NCBI RefSeq assembly: GCF_019599405.1
Contig: NZ_RKLQ01000002.1
Span: 372,001 to 436,000, forward strand
Direction of reading: 5' to 3'
DNA: 64,000 nucleotides
From: Haloarcula salinisoli
Lineage (GTDB): Archaea; Halobacteriota; Halobacteria; Halobacteriales; Haloarculaceae
The notes below the pieces were generated by a model. It worked only from the letters and a program-made list of their open reading frames with translations. It was not told the origin of the DNA and ran no database searches. This document shows, one piece after another, positions 42,360 to 50,460 of this stretch (within the stretch, counting starts at the first letter, position 1; each line of letters starts with the position of its first letter). The translations under genes and the position numbers were made by a program.

Positions 42360-43544
42360 TCAGCTCTCAATTGCGACTGCCGTCCCGTCGGAGTCGCCCA
42401 CGTAGACGATACCGCCGTCGACTCCGAGCGTGTTTATCCGTCCGGGCACGGTGTGGCGCCACTCGATGGCGCCGTCTGTCCGGTCGAGCGCCACGACGCC
42501 GTCGAAGCTCCCCACGTATGCGGTCTCGTCGGTCAGCACCACCTTGGTCGACGGGATGGCGTCGATGTCGCCCTCCCAGGTTATCTCTCCCGTCTCGGCG
42601 TCCACTGCGCCGATCTCTGACTGCCCCGTCGCCGTGTACAGCTGGCCGTCTGCCAGCGCGGGGTTGCCCCCTGCGTTCACGCTCCGCTCGACCTCCCAGA
42701 CCGTCGATCCGTCGGCCTTTTCGAGGGCCCAGATTCCGTTTTTGTCGGTCGCGTACAGTGTCCGCTCGCCGACCGCAACCCCCTCGACGACACTGCCCCG
42801 GCCACCCGTCCATCGCGTCGCGCCAGTCCCCGTCTCCAGGGCGACGATTTCAGTGGTGCCGATGTACACCGTGTCACCGCTGACTACCGGCTGGGACAGC
42901 ACCGCGCCGGCGGTGTCGGTCGCCCACCGCTGGTCCCCGTCGTCGGTGTCGTACGCCAGACAGCGCCCGCTGACCGAACTCTCGCCGTCGGTCTCGACGA
43001 TGCCCAGCGTCCCGGCGTACAGCGTGCTGTCATCGAATGTCAGCCCGGTGATGTTAGACCCGAGACTATCCTGCCAGCGTTGTGCTCTGTCGTCGAGAGC
43101 GAACGCTTCGAGGCTTCCGCTACGCCGCCCGAGGTACACGGTCGAGTCGTCAACCGCGATGTCCGTGACCGCCCCTCTGTTGCCCTTCTCGTAGGTCCAG
43201 ACCTGCTGCCCTTCGGCGGCGTCGAACCCGAAGACCGTCCCCGCCTCGGTTCCGTATACGACCGTCCCGTCGACAACGACAGGGGGTGTCCCGGTGCTGA
43301 TACCGAGAGACTGGGCCCACAGCCGTCGGGACGATTCCGGCGGCTCAACCGGACCATCGGGTTCGTCGGTCTCGGCGGGCTCTGCCGATTCGTCCGGGTC
43401 CCGGTTCCGCGTGGTGGTCGACGTCGTCCCGTCGAAGGTACCACAGCCAGCGAGTGCGCTCGCACATGCTGTGAGCGACGTATGGAGGACCAACCGTCGG
43501 CTCCGCTTGAGCTGTGCCACCTCCTTCCCCGTCTCGTTTGTCAT
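42360..43544 (-). CDS. Tat lipoprotein with PQQ-type beta propeller
   Basis: A 394-residue surface lipoprotein. The N-terminus has a Tat motif (KRSRRLVLHTS) and lipobox LAGC with Cys34, then a Thr/Pro/Glu-rich linker. The remainder is a repeated eight-strand pattern of about 40 residues with AEGQQVWTYEK, VVYGTEAGTVFGF and similar segments, typical of PQQ-like (BamB-type) propellers. It binds no PQQ for certain; the fold is mostly a scaffold. It is preceded by an AT-rich stretch near 43640-43660. Function unknown. Confidence 0.85.
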   Translation of the reverse strand: MTNETGKEVAQLKRSRRLVLHTSLTACASALAGCGTFDGTTSTTTRNRDPDESAEPAETDEPDGPVEPPESSRRLWAQSLGISTGTPPVVVDGTVVYGTEAGTVFGFDAAEGQQVWTYEKGNRGAVTDIAVDDSTVYLGRRSGSLEAFALDDRAQRWQDSLGSNITGLTFDDSTLYAGTLGIVETDGESSVSGRCLAYDTDDGDQRWATDTAGAVLSQPVVSGDTVYIGTTEIVALETGTGATRWTGGRGSVVEGVAVGERTLYATDKNGIWALEKADGSTVWEVERSVNAGGNPALADGQLYTATGQSEIGAVDAETGEITWEGDIDAIPSTKVVLTDETAYVGSFDGVVALDRTDGAIEWRHTVPGRINTLGVDGGIVYVGDSDGTAVAIES

Positions 43545-43726
43545 GTCTCTGTGCTCGTGTTCTTGCGGGGCTGGCGGCTGCGTCGACAGCGACACCAGCG
43601 GGCCCTACCTGTTCCGGTCGCAATCATCTTGCTTTCTGCTCAGGCTGCTAAAAAATAAACTCTGCCCTCGGCCCGTGGTCGGCACGGTTCTCGATACGGC
43701 CGAGACGGTTACGGGCTGTTCACGGC

Positions 43727-44161
43727 TCAGTCGCTCCGGACCAGCACCACGTCGTAGGAGCCGTCGGTGGCGATGCGGTTGCCGACACTGGACGCCGTCG
43801 TCGTGAGACGGCCGGCGTCGTCCGAGCCGACAAAGACCATGTCGGCGTCGTTGCGCTTGGCGACCTTCCGGACGGGCTTGGCGATGCGGTTGCCGGTGAC
43901 GCTCCGGCTACACCGCTCGTACTCGAAGGTCGCATCGGGCGCGATATCGGTGACCTGGTCGCGCAGCGTCGTGACGATAGTCTTCATGTCGAACGGCTCG
44001 CCGGCCGGGAGCCAGCCCCGTTCCCGGGCGTAGGCGGCGTTGTGCTGCGGGATGACGCTGACGACGATGATGTCTTCGCCGAGCGCGTCGGCGAACTCGC
44101 GGGCGCGGTTCAGGGCTGTGACGGTGCGTTGTGCGCCGTCGAAGGGAACGACGAACGTCAT
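43727..44161 (-). CDS. Universal stress protein (UspA family)
   Basis: A 144-residue UspA-fold protein. It opens with MTFVVPFDGAQRTVTALNRA, has the central DIIVVSVIPQH strand, and ends in ADMVFVGSDDAGRLTTTASSVGNRIATDG, near to the ATP-binding pattern Gx2Gx9GS but with GSDDAGR in place of the usual first glycines. Such proteins bind ATP or AMP and help cells survive starvation or osmotic shift. It is divergent from the small acidic protein at 44273. Confidence 0.85.
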   Translation of the reverse strand: MTFVVPFDGAQRTVTALNRAREFADALGEDIIVVSVIPQHNAAYARERGWLPAGEPFDMKTIVTTLRDQVTDIAPDATFEYERCSRSVTGNRIAKPVRKVAKRNDADMVFVGSDDAGRLTTTASSVGNRIATDGSYDVVLVRSD

Positions 44162-44272
44162 GCCCGTTGGGTGGTGGCGCCTCGTATTTATATGGGCAGT
44201 TCGCACACGCCAGTCGGTACGCTGGCAGTTGACAGTGGGGAGCTATATCGTGAGCGAGCGTGGTAGCCGTGT

Positions 44273-44566
44273 ATGACAGACGACGTAACTACCGAAACAG
44301 AGGACGACGTGTTCACGGAGCCCGACGACACCACCGACGAGTGGGTGGACGTACGGATGACCGACCCCGACGCCGGCGAGTGGGACATCGACGTGGTCGT
44401 CGCCGAGGGGCAGGTAGAGTTCGTCGACCTCCGTATCGAGCCGGCGCTGCTTTCGGGCTTTATCGACTGTCTCGTCGACGACCTGGGCGAGACACGCGCC
44501 CGCGAAATTCTCGCCGCCGTCGCCCGCAGGCAGGGGCTAGACCTCGCCGAGGACAGCGAGGCCTGA
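44273..44566 (+). CDS. Small acidic protein of unknown family
   Basis: A 97-residue acidic protein. The first 24 residues are Thr/Asp/Glu-rich and probably disordered; the rest has strands (WDIDVVVAEGQVEFVDLRIE) and a C-terminal helix (ETRAREILAAVARRQG). I do not recognise a family. It has its own start after a short AT-rich gap, downstream of the universal stress protein's divergent promoter. A Family 3 hairpin follows the stop codon by about 20 bases. Confidence 0.65.
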   Translation: MTDDVTTETEDDVFTEPDDTTDEWVDVRMTDPDAGEWDIDVVVAEGQVEFVDLRIEPALLSGFIDCLVDDLGETRAREILAAVARRQGLDLAEDSEA

Positions 44567-44578
44567 ACCCTCGACGGA

Positions 44579-44700
44579 ACGGGGAGAGCGAGGCGGTGAG
44601 CGTAGCGAATCGCCTCGAAAGCGAGCGGTGCAACCGCGAGCCCGAAGCGAGGCATGGAGTAACGCCGCGAAAACGCGGGACTTAGGACCCTCGCCGCGAG
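44579..44700. repeat. Family 3 constant-loop hairpin
   Basis: Stem GAGGCGGT (44590-44597) pairs with ATCGCCTC (44609-44616), with one G-U pair, around the loop GAGCGTAGCGA (44598-44608). The same loop appears with other stems near 21.7 and 62.35 kb. Purine-rich GAGC and GCGA runs continue to about 44690, just before the PhnP-like gene. No gene is seen. Confidence 0.65.
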
Positions 44701-44711
44701 AGTGTCCGGCG

Positions 44712-45587
44712 ATGGAGGTCACGCTGCTGGGCACCGGCGACACGACGGGCACACCGACCATCGGCTGTGACTGTGACACCTGTGAGCGGGCTCGCGACCC
44801 GGACGACCCACTGCGCGAGCGCATGGCCGAGCGGGGCGTCGACGCCCAGGGCGGCGTCGAGCGGTCGCGCTTTTCGGTGTACCTGGAGAACGACGCGACG
44901 GGCGAAACGCTGCTGGTCGACGTCAGTCCCGACTTCCGCCACCAGTTTCTGCGAGACGGGGTCCCGTTGCCCGACGCCGCCATCGTCACCCACGTCCACT
45001 TCGACCACCTCGACGGGCTGGGCAACGCTTACCGGCTGTTCGACGACCTGCCGGTGTACGCGGCCGACGAGACCGACCCCGTCACCGGCGAGAGTGTCGC
45101 CGAGGGTATCAGAAGCCGCTACGACTATCTCGACACTGTCTCCGTCCACCCGCGGACGCCGTACGAGCCCTTCGAGGTGGCCGGCTTCGAGGTTCGGCTC
45201 GTCCCCGTGGAACACCCGCCGATGCTGTGTTACGGGCTGCGCATCGAGGAGCCCGAGACCGGCGCCGTGCTCGCGATAACGGGGGACACCTGCTACGAGG
45301 TGCCCGACCGCTCCCGGGACCTGCTGTCGGGCGCCGACCTGGCGCTGGTCGAGGGGCTGGTCCACGCCGAGGCCTGTGAGTTCCACCCGAAGGGCGGCGC
45401 CCACCACGACGCCGACGGCGTCCCGCGGACCTTCGGGACGAAACATATGACTCTCTCCGGCGCCCGTGACTTTGCCGCCGACATCGACCCCGACGACTAC
45501 CGGATCGTCCACACGGCCCACTACGTCCCGGCCGAGCGGGCCTTCGCCGACGATATCGCCGTCGACGGCGAGCGCTTCTCGCTGTGA
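44712..45587 (+). CDS. PhnP-like metallo-beta-lactamase hydrolase
   Basis: A 291-residue hydrolase of the PhnP/cyclic-phosphodiesterase branch. The start MEVTLLGTGDTTGTP and the cysteine cluster GCDCDTCERARDPDDPL are the PhnP hallmarks, while VTHVHFDHLDGLGN and LAITGDTCYE supply the metal residues. In bacteria this branch opens cyclic phosphates made during phosphonate breakdown; no phosphonate genes are nearby, so the substrate may differ. The ATG at 44712 is the family's usual start. Confidence 0.88.
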   Translation: MEVTLLGTGDTTGTPTIGCDCDTCERARDPDDPLRERMAERGVDAQGGVERSRFSVYLENDATGETLLVDVSPDFRHQFLRDGVPLPDAAIVTHVHFDHLDGLGNAYRLFDDLPVYAADETDPVTGESVAEGIRSRYDYLDTVSVHPRTPYEPFEVAGFEVRLVPVEHPPMLCYGLRIEEPETGAVLAITGDTCYEVPDRSRDLLSGADLALVEGLVHAEACEFHPKGGAHHDADGVPRTFGTKHMTLSGARDFAADIDPDDYRIVHTAHYVPAERAFADDIAVDGERFSL

Positions 45588-45642
45588 CGTATCAGACGGG
45601 CTGTCGTATCAGCCAGTGAGACGGTCCTGACACCTTTGTACG

Positions 45643-45969
45643 ATGGCTGTGAATGCGGTTCACATGGAACGGCGCGGAATCGCGGAGGCAGGCGGTGCGG
45701 CGCTCGTAAGTGGCGTCCTCGCCATCGGCGCGCTGTGGCTGGCCGTCGGCTACATCGACTGGGTCCTCGTCGTCGGGCTCGCCCTCGGTGCCGCCATCGC
45801 CGCCGCGGCCAACTACCGGGCCCGGACCGGTCACGCCGACACGGTCAAAACGGAGGCACCCGAGGTGACCGCCGACAACTTCGAGAACTACACGCCGGTG
45901 AAAGCCGGTGACGGCGGCACAGAGGGGCTAGACGAGGAACGCGAAGCGTCCGACCGCGAGTCGGAGTAG
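45643..45969 (+). CDS. Two-helix membrane protein with acidic tail
   Basis: A 108-residue protein (88 if translation begins at the second ATG, 45664). Two hydrophobic segments cover about residues 15-38 and 40-58; the remainder is a charged tail with EAPEVTADNFENYTPVKAGDG. This tail pattern recurs in haloarchaeal small membrane proteins of unknown function. It is read toward the DUF5787 gene, which ends one base after its stop. Confidence 0.6.
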   Translation: MAVNAVHMERRGIAEAGGAALVSGVLAIGALWLAVGYIDWVLVVGLALGAAIAAAANYRARTGHADTVKTEAPEVTADNFENYTPVKAGDGGTEGLDEEREASDRESE

Positions 45970-46914
45970 TCACCGGAAGCGGTCCAGTCCAGACTGCCGG
46001 CGGCGATAGCCGTCTGGCTCGGGCTCCCACGGCGAGCGGCTCGCCCGCAGCGTGTCGGTGTCGACCGGCGGCGGGTCACTCGCCTCGTACCCACCACACG
46101 CCGCGCCACACTCCTCGCTCGCTCTGACGGGGCGGCCCTTCCACGCACAGTACGGGAGGCCGTCGTCGTCGGGCGAACACTGCGCACACGCTGGGTAGTC
46201 GAACGTGCGCCACCCCTTCGCGTAGGCCCGCTCGGCCAGCCGGGTCCGGGCGCTCGCAATCTCTGGGGCCGTCACCGGCCGCACGTCGGTCCGGCCGGGG
46301 TGGCCCTCGATGCGTTCGATGCCCGGCCCGTCGGTCGGGAGCGGTTCCGGCTCCCGGACCACCTCGCGCTCGCCGCTGTCGGGGTCGAACCGCCAGACGC
46401 CGACCGCGTCGGGGATGCGGTTGAGGTGGGCGCGGGTGACGTAGTCGGCCGTCGCCAGCACCACCTCGTCGGCAAGCGCCAGCGACACGTCGGTCCGGAG
46501 CTGGGCCTCAAGCTCACCCGGTCGGTCGAGGTCGGGCTTGTTCTCGATGGCCGTGACACGGTCGACCCAGTCCGGATAGCGGGCGGTCTGGCGGACGTAC
46601 GTCCGACCACCGCGGCGTTCACGCTCGAAAAAGCCCCGCTCGACGGCGAGTTCGACGGCCCGCTCGGCCCGGTCGGGGTGGCAGTCGAAGGCGTCCTTCC
46701 AGTAGCGGGCCCGGCCCGTCCCCACGTCGGACTCGATGGCCGCCGTCGGGATGCGCTCGCTGGTGATGGCGGCCCGCGCCGGGATATCGCCCGCGACGAC
46801 GACGGTGTCGAGGATGCGCCGCCCGTGGACGTGGCCGCCCAGTTGCCGGCTCACCAGCCGCTCGTCGCCCTCGAGGGCCCCACACAACGCCAGCTCGAAG
46901 CCGAACTCACGCAC
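45970..46914 (-). CDS. DUF5787 protein, possible PD-(D/E)XK-type nuclease
   Basis: A 314-residue protein of the DUF5787 family starting with [11 protein letters not shown] (GTG start, one of two candidates). Residues 130-160 contain [20 protein letters not shown] and then a strand ([12 protein letters not shown]), which looks like the E-x-K and Q-D end of a PD-(D/E)XK nuclease core. The C-terminal part has a cysteine group (CAQC and CGAACGG, also YCAWKG), a likely metal-cluster or zinc site. A Cas4- or RecB-like comparison suggests itself, but I cannot confirm it by eye. It is the tail gene next to aIF2-gamma. Confidence 0.6.
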   Translation of the reverse strand: MREFGFELALCGALEGDERLVSRQLGGHVHGRRILDTVVVAGDIPARAAITSERIPTAAIESDVGTGRARYWKDAFDCHPDRAERAVELAVERGFFERERRGGRTYVRQTARYPDWVDRVTAIENKPDLDRPGELEAQLRTDVSLALADEVVLATADYVTRAHLNRIPDAVGVWRFDPDSGEREVVREPEPLPTDGPGIERIEGHPGRTDVRPVTAPEIASARTRLAERAYAKGWRTFDYPACAQCSPDDDGLPYCAWKGRPVRASEECGAACGGYEASDPPPVDTDTLRASRSPWEPEPDGYRRRQSGLDRFR

Positions 46915-47068
46915 GGGCACTGAGACGGGCGGAACGAACAAAAACTGTCTGCTCGCTGCATCCCAGACAGGCGACGCCGCCTTTTACTGGTTCGACCGTC
47001 GGACTGCGGGTCGAAACAGTAGGTTTATCAGTCGCACGTGGCGAATCTCCACCAAGATTACTCCCGAG

Positions 47069-48301
47069 ATGACATCAAACAACCAACCGGAGGTGAACAT
47101 CGGACTCGTCGGCCACGTCGACCACGGGAAGACCACCCTGGTACAGGCGCTGTCCGGCGAATGGACCGACCAGCACTCCGAGGAGATGAAGCGCGGAATC
47201 TCTATTCGGCTCGGCTACGCCGACGCCACCTTCCGTCGCTGTCCCGAGGGCGAGGAGCCCGAGGCGTTCACCGTTTCCGAACGCTGTGAGGACCACGACG
47301 TCGACACCGACCACCTTCGGACGGTGTCGTTCGTCGACGCCCCCGGTCACGAGACGCTGATGGCGACGATGCTGTCGGGCGCGGCCATCATGGACGGGGC
47401 CGTCCTCGTGGTGTCGGCGACCGAACCCGTCCCACAGGCCCAGACGGAGGAGCACCTCTCCGCGCTGGACATCATCGGCATCGACAACATCGTCATCGCC
47501 CAGAACAAGGTCGACCTCGTCGACGAGGAGCGGGCGATGCAGAACTACGAGCAGATCGAGGAGTTCGTCGAGGGGACCGTCGCCGAGGGCGCGCCCGTCG
47601 TGCCCATCAGCGCGGGCCAGGAGGCCAACATCGACCTGCTCATCGACGCCATCGAGCGGGAGATTCCCACCCCCGAGCGCGACCCCGACGCGGACGCCCG
47701 CATGATGGTCGCGCGCTCGTTCGACATCAACCGGCCCGGCACCACCTACGAGGACCTGCTGGGCGGTGTCCTCGGTGGCTCGCTCGTCGCGGGCGAGCTC
47801 GAAGTCGACGACGAACTCGAACTCCGTCCCGGCCGCGAGGTCGAAGAGGGCGGCAAGACCGAGTGGCGCCCGGTCGAGACGGACGTCCGCTCGCTGCAGT
47901 CCGGCGGCGACTTCGTCGACCAGGTCACGCCCGGTGGCCTGCTCGGTGTCGGGACCGGCCTGGACCCATCGATTACGAAGGGTGACGCCCTGGCCGGCCA
48001 GGTCGCCGGCCCGCCCGGCAGCCTCCCGCCGACCCACGAGCAGTTCGTCATGGACGTCGACCTGCTCGAACGCATCGTCGGCGACGACGGCGGCGAGGTC
48101 GAGGAGATTTCGACCGGCGAGCCGCTGATGCTCACCATCGGCACCGCCACCACCGTGGGCTCGGTCACCAGCGCCCGCGGGGGCGAGTGCGAGGTCGCGC
48201 TCAAACGGCCGGTGTGTGCCGAGGCCGGCGCGAAGATCGCTATCAACCGCCGTGTCGGCACTCGATGGCGACTCATCGGCGTCGGCACACTGCGTGAATG
48301 A
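47069..48301 (+). CDS. eif2g: Translation initiation factor aIF2 gamma subunit
   Basis: A 410-residue GTPase that carries Met-tRNAi to the ribosome. The G motifs are GHVDHGKT (15-22), a DAPGHE switch II and NKVD for guanine specificity. The N-terminal region also has the archaeal cysteine-containing insert ([18 protein letters not shown]). Three domains match EF-Tu-like beta barrels after the G domain. Its stop overlaps the next gene by four bases, starting a compact run of five information-processing genes. The ATG at 47069 gives the usual start. Confidence 0.97.
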   Translation: MTSNNQPEVNIGLVGHVDHGKTTLVQALSGEWTDQHSEEMKRGISIRLGYADATFRRCPEGEEPEAFTVSERCEDHDVDTDHLRTVSFVDAPGHETLMATMLSGAAIMDGAVLVVSATEPVPQAQTEEHLSALDIIGIDNIVIAQNKVDLVDEERAMQNYEQIEEFVEGTVAEGAPVVPISAGQEANIDLLIDAIEREIPTPERDPDADARMMVARSFDINRPGTTYEDLLGGVLGGSLVAGELEVDDELELRPGREVEEGGKTEWRPVETDVRSLQSGGDFVDQVTPGGLLGVGTGLDPSITKGDALAGQVAGPPGSLPPTHEQFVMDVDLLERIVGDDGGEVEEISTGEPLMLTIGTATTVGSVTSARGGECEVALKRPVCAEAGAKIAINRRVGTRWRLIGVGTLRE

Positions 48302-48714
48302 TAGTGCTTGACACGAACGCACTCATGATGCCGGTCGAATGCGAGGTTCGCCTCTTCGAGGAGCTCGATAGGGTCGCGCCACGCGCGACCGAAACGTCGA
48401 GCGGCGATCAGCCGCGAGACGACGCCGGGGACTACCTCGCGCCGGACGCGGTCCGCGAGGAACTCGACAAACTGGCCGACGGCGCCGGCAACGAGGCCAC
48501 CGCGGCCGCCGTCGGTCGCGACCTATTGGAGCGGTGTACGCTCGCCGCGACCGAGGCCGACTACGCCGACGACGCCGTGCTCGAACTCGCACAGCGCGAC
48601 GACGTGACACACGCCGTAACGAACGATAAACCCCTCAAACACCGCCTGCTCGACGCGGGGATTCCAGTAATTAGTTTAAGGGGCCGGAACAAACTGGGTA
48701 TCACTCAACCATAA
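48298..48714 (+). CDS. PIN-domain protein, Fcf1/Utp24-like
   Basis: A 138-residue PIN nuclease-fold protein. The first acid is Asp5 in [10 protein letters not shown], with Glu around EELDKL and the later Asp in [12 protein letters not shown], giving the metal site. Archaeal genes in this position, between aIF2-gamma and Rpo7, are relatives of Fcf1/Utp24, which process rRNA precursors. The start is ATG overlapping the eif2g stop by four bases. A role in rRNA maturation is inferred from conserved placement. Confidence 0.85.
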   Translation: MIVLDTNALMMPVECEVRLFEELDRVAPRATETSSGDQPRDDAGDYLAPDAVREELDKLADGAGNEATAAAVGRDLLERCTLAATEADYADDAVLELAQRDDVTHAVTNDKPLKHRLLDAGIPVISLRGRNKLGITQP

Positions 48715-48715
48715 C

Positions 48716-49294
48716 ATGTACAAACGGGTACGCCTACGCGATACAGTCGAAGTGCCGCCGCGCCACCTCGCGGACGTCAGTCCGGGGATGGTCAAGAAGC
48801 TCCTGCAGGACAAACTGGAGGGCCGGATGGACGAGGACGTCGGCAGCGTCGTCTCCGTCATCGAGGTCCACGACATCGGTGACGGGGCCGTCCTCCCGAA
48901 CAAGCCCGGTGTCTACTACGAGGCCGAGTTCGACGCCTTGACCTTCGACCCCCAGATGCAGGAAGTCGTCGACGGGGAGGTCGTCGAGGTCGTCAACTTC
49001 GGGGCCTTCATCGGCATCGGCCCGGTCGACGGGCTGCTCCACGTCTCCCAGATCTCCGACGAGTATCTGGCCTACGACGAGGAGAACCAGCAGCTTGCCT
49101 CCCGCGAGTCGAACCGCACCCTCGGTGTCGGTGACCCGGTCAGGGCCCGCATCGTCACCAAGAGCATCGACGAGCGCAACCCCCGCGACTCCAAGATCGG
49201 CCTCACCGCAAAGCAGGTCGGCCTGGGCAAACACGGCTGGCTCAAGGAGGAGCGCAAGAAACGCGAGGGCCCAGCGGAAGCCGGTGATAGCTGA
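48716..49294 (+). CDS. rpo7: RNA polymerase subunit Rpo7 (RpoE')
   Basis: A 192-residue subunit that with Rpo4 forms the polymerase stalk and helps initiation. The N-terminal RNP-like domain opens with MYKRVRLRDTVEVPP, and residues 80-170 form an S1 RNA-binding domain (VNFGAFIGIGPVDGLLHVSQI). The ending GKHGWLKEERKKREG is typical. The gene follows the PIN gene after one base, and the next gene overlaps its last base. Confidence 0.97.
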   Translation: MYKRVRLRDTVEVPPRHLADVSPGMVKKLLQDKLEGRMDEDVGSVVSVIEVHDIGDGAVLPNKPGVYYEAEFDALTFDPQMQEVVDGEVVEVVNFGAFIGIGPVDGLLHVSQISDEYLAYDEENQQLASRESNRTLGVGDPVRARIVTKSIDERNPRDSKIGLTAKQVGLGKHGWLKEERKKREGPAEAGDS

Positions 49295-49491
49295 TGGCGG
49301 ACCGACTCGTCTGTCGTGACTGTCACCGCGTCCAGGGCGCCGAAATCGAGAGCCAGTGTGAGGCCTGTGGCGGCACCTCCCTGACGGAGGACTGGGCGGG
49401 CTACGTCGTCATCGCCCACCCCGAGGAATCGGACATCGCCGCCGAGATGGAAGTGACGAAACCGGGCCAGTACGCGCTGAAAGTCCGCTAA
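49294..49491 (+). CDS. spt4: Transcription elongation factor Spt4
   Basis: A 65-residue zinc protein, historically called RpoE2. It has CRDC and CEAC as the two zinc pairs and the body SLTEDWAGYVVIAHPEESDI. Spt4 binds Spt5 on the elongating polymerase and improves processivity. It directly overlaps the end of rpo7 by one base, so the two stalk/elongation genes are co-translated. Confidence 0.97.
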   Translation: MADRLVCRDCHRVQGAEIESQCEACGGTSLTEDWAGYVVIAHPEESDIAAEMEVTKPGQYALKVR

Positions 49492-49492
49492 C

Positions 49493-50038
49493 GTGGCCGA
49501 CGTTTTGCTGGACCTTCCCGAGACGCTCCGCAGCGAACTCAAGGAGCCGATGGGCGCTATTTATACCGACACAGCGGCGCTGCTTGCCGACGCCGGCGAG
49601 CCGCTCGTCGCCGTGGGGGATATGGTCACCTACCACCTGCTCGAAGCGGGCCGGGTGCCCGACCTCGCGCTGGTCGACGAGCAGACCAAGCGGTCGGCCG
49701 TCGACAGCGACGTGACCGCAGCTATCACCGGCTTCGACCGGACTGTCGCGGTCGCCAATCCGGCCGGAACGCTCACCAGCGAACTGCTCGAGGCGATGCG
49801 TGCGGGACTGGACAGCGACGCGACGACGCTCGTCGACGTCGACGGCGAGGAGGACCTGGCCGCGCTGCCGGCCGTGCTCATGGTCTCGGAGACGGCCAGC
49901 GTCGTCTACGGCCAGCCCGACGAGGGGATGGTGCTCGTGACGCCCGATGGGGCCGTTCGGGACCGTGTGCGCTCGATTCTGTCTCGGATGGACGGGGACT
50001 CCCAGGCGGTTTTCGACGCGATTTCGTCCCGAGAATAG
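49493..50038 (+). CDS. GTP-dependent dephospho-CoA kinase (DUF359)
   Basis: A 181-residue enzyme of the DUF359 family, shown in archaea to phosphorylate dephospho-CoA using GTP, the last step of CoA synthesis. Typical segments are ETLRSELKEPMG, VAVGDMVTYHLLEAG with the following ALVDEQTKR, and LVDVDGEEDLAALPAVL. It begins with GTG one base after the spt4 stop, ending the operon. The order is a common archaeal arrangement, which supports the annotation. Confidence 0.9.
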   Translation: MADVLLDLPETLRSELKEPMGAIYTDTAALLADAGEPLVAVGDMVTYHLLEAGRVPDLALVDEQTKRSAVDSDVTAAITGFDRTVAVANPAGTLTSELLEAMRAGLDSDATTLVDVDGEEDLAALPAVLMVSETASVVYGQPDEGMVLVTPDGAVRDRVRSILSRMDGDSQAVFDAISSRE

Positions 50039-50100
50039 CGGTTCGACGGAGCCACAGACAGCGGCAGCTATCGGATACTCCGAACCCGATTCGGGGCGAG

Positions 50101-50256
50101 CTACTGCGGTCGGGGGACGCTCAGGTTCTGCATCTCGACGCCGCACCGGTCACAGCTCACCGTCGAGAGGTCGGTACAGAGCCGCTTACCGCAGTCCGGG
50201 CACTCGAAGAGCCGTTCGTCGTCGTCGCAGGGGGCGGGGTCTGACCACCGTGGCAT
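50101..50256 (-). CDS. Small zinc-ribbon protein
   Basis: A 51-residue protein starting MPRWSDPAP. The four key cysteines are CPDC (residues 19-22) and CDRC (35-38), with Cys10 and Cys27 nearby, forming a zinc ribbon like rubredoxin or rubrerythrin tails. Haloarchaea carry many such single-domain zinc proteins. It is transcribed leftward from an AT-rich short promoter near 50270-50290 and lies between the kinase and trmG10. The role is unknown. Confidence 0.7.
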   Translation of the reverse strand: MPRWSDPAPCDDDERLFECPDCGKRLCTDLSTVSCDRCGVEMQNLSVPRPQ

Positions 50257-50349
50257 AGTTATGCATAGATGCCCATCCCGGGAGCTTAAACATTGTTACC
50301 ATTCCGCAACGGTGGACGTTCGTCCAGAAAAACTGGACGAACGGTCACT

Positions 50350-50460
50350 CAGGCACCGCAAACTGTCTGACTAGCGACCGGTTACACCAGCACGTGCACG
50401 TGCCTGACCAGCGTCCAGTCACGCCAGCACGTGAACGTGCCTGACTAACGACCGATGGAC
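50350..50460 (-). repeat. Three tandem copies of the trmG10 3' end (37-nt period)
   Basis: The last 37 bases of trmG10 (50424-50460) recur as degenerate copies at 50387-50423 and 50350-50386. Matching points are CCAGCACGTG at 50387 and 50424, and CTGACTAGCG / CTGACTAACG at 50367 and 50441, exactly 74 bases apart. As the period is not a multiple of three, the added copies lie out of frame and after the stop codon. Read leftward the segments look like repeats of the C-terminal SLVRHVHVL peptide. Confidence 0.7.

Noticed and set aside
48298-48714. VapC toxin
   Set aside because: It is a PIN protein, but there is no antitoxin gene beside it and it sits in the conserved eif2g-rpo7 operon, where an Fcf1-like rRNA-processing role fits better.
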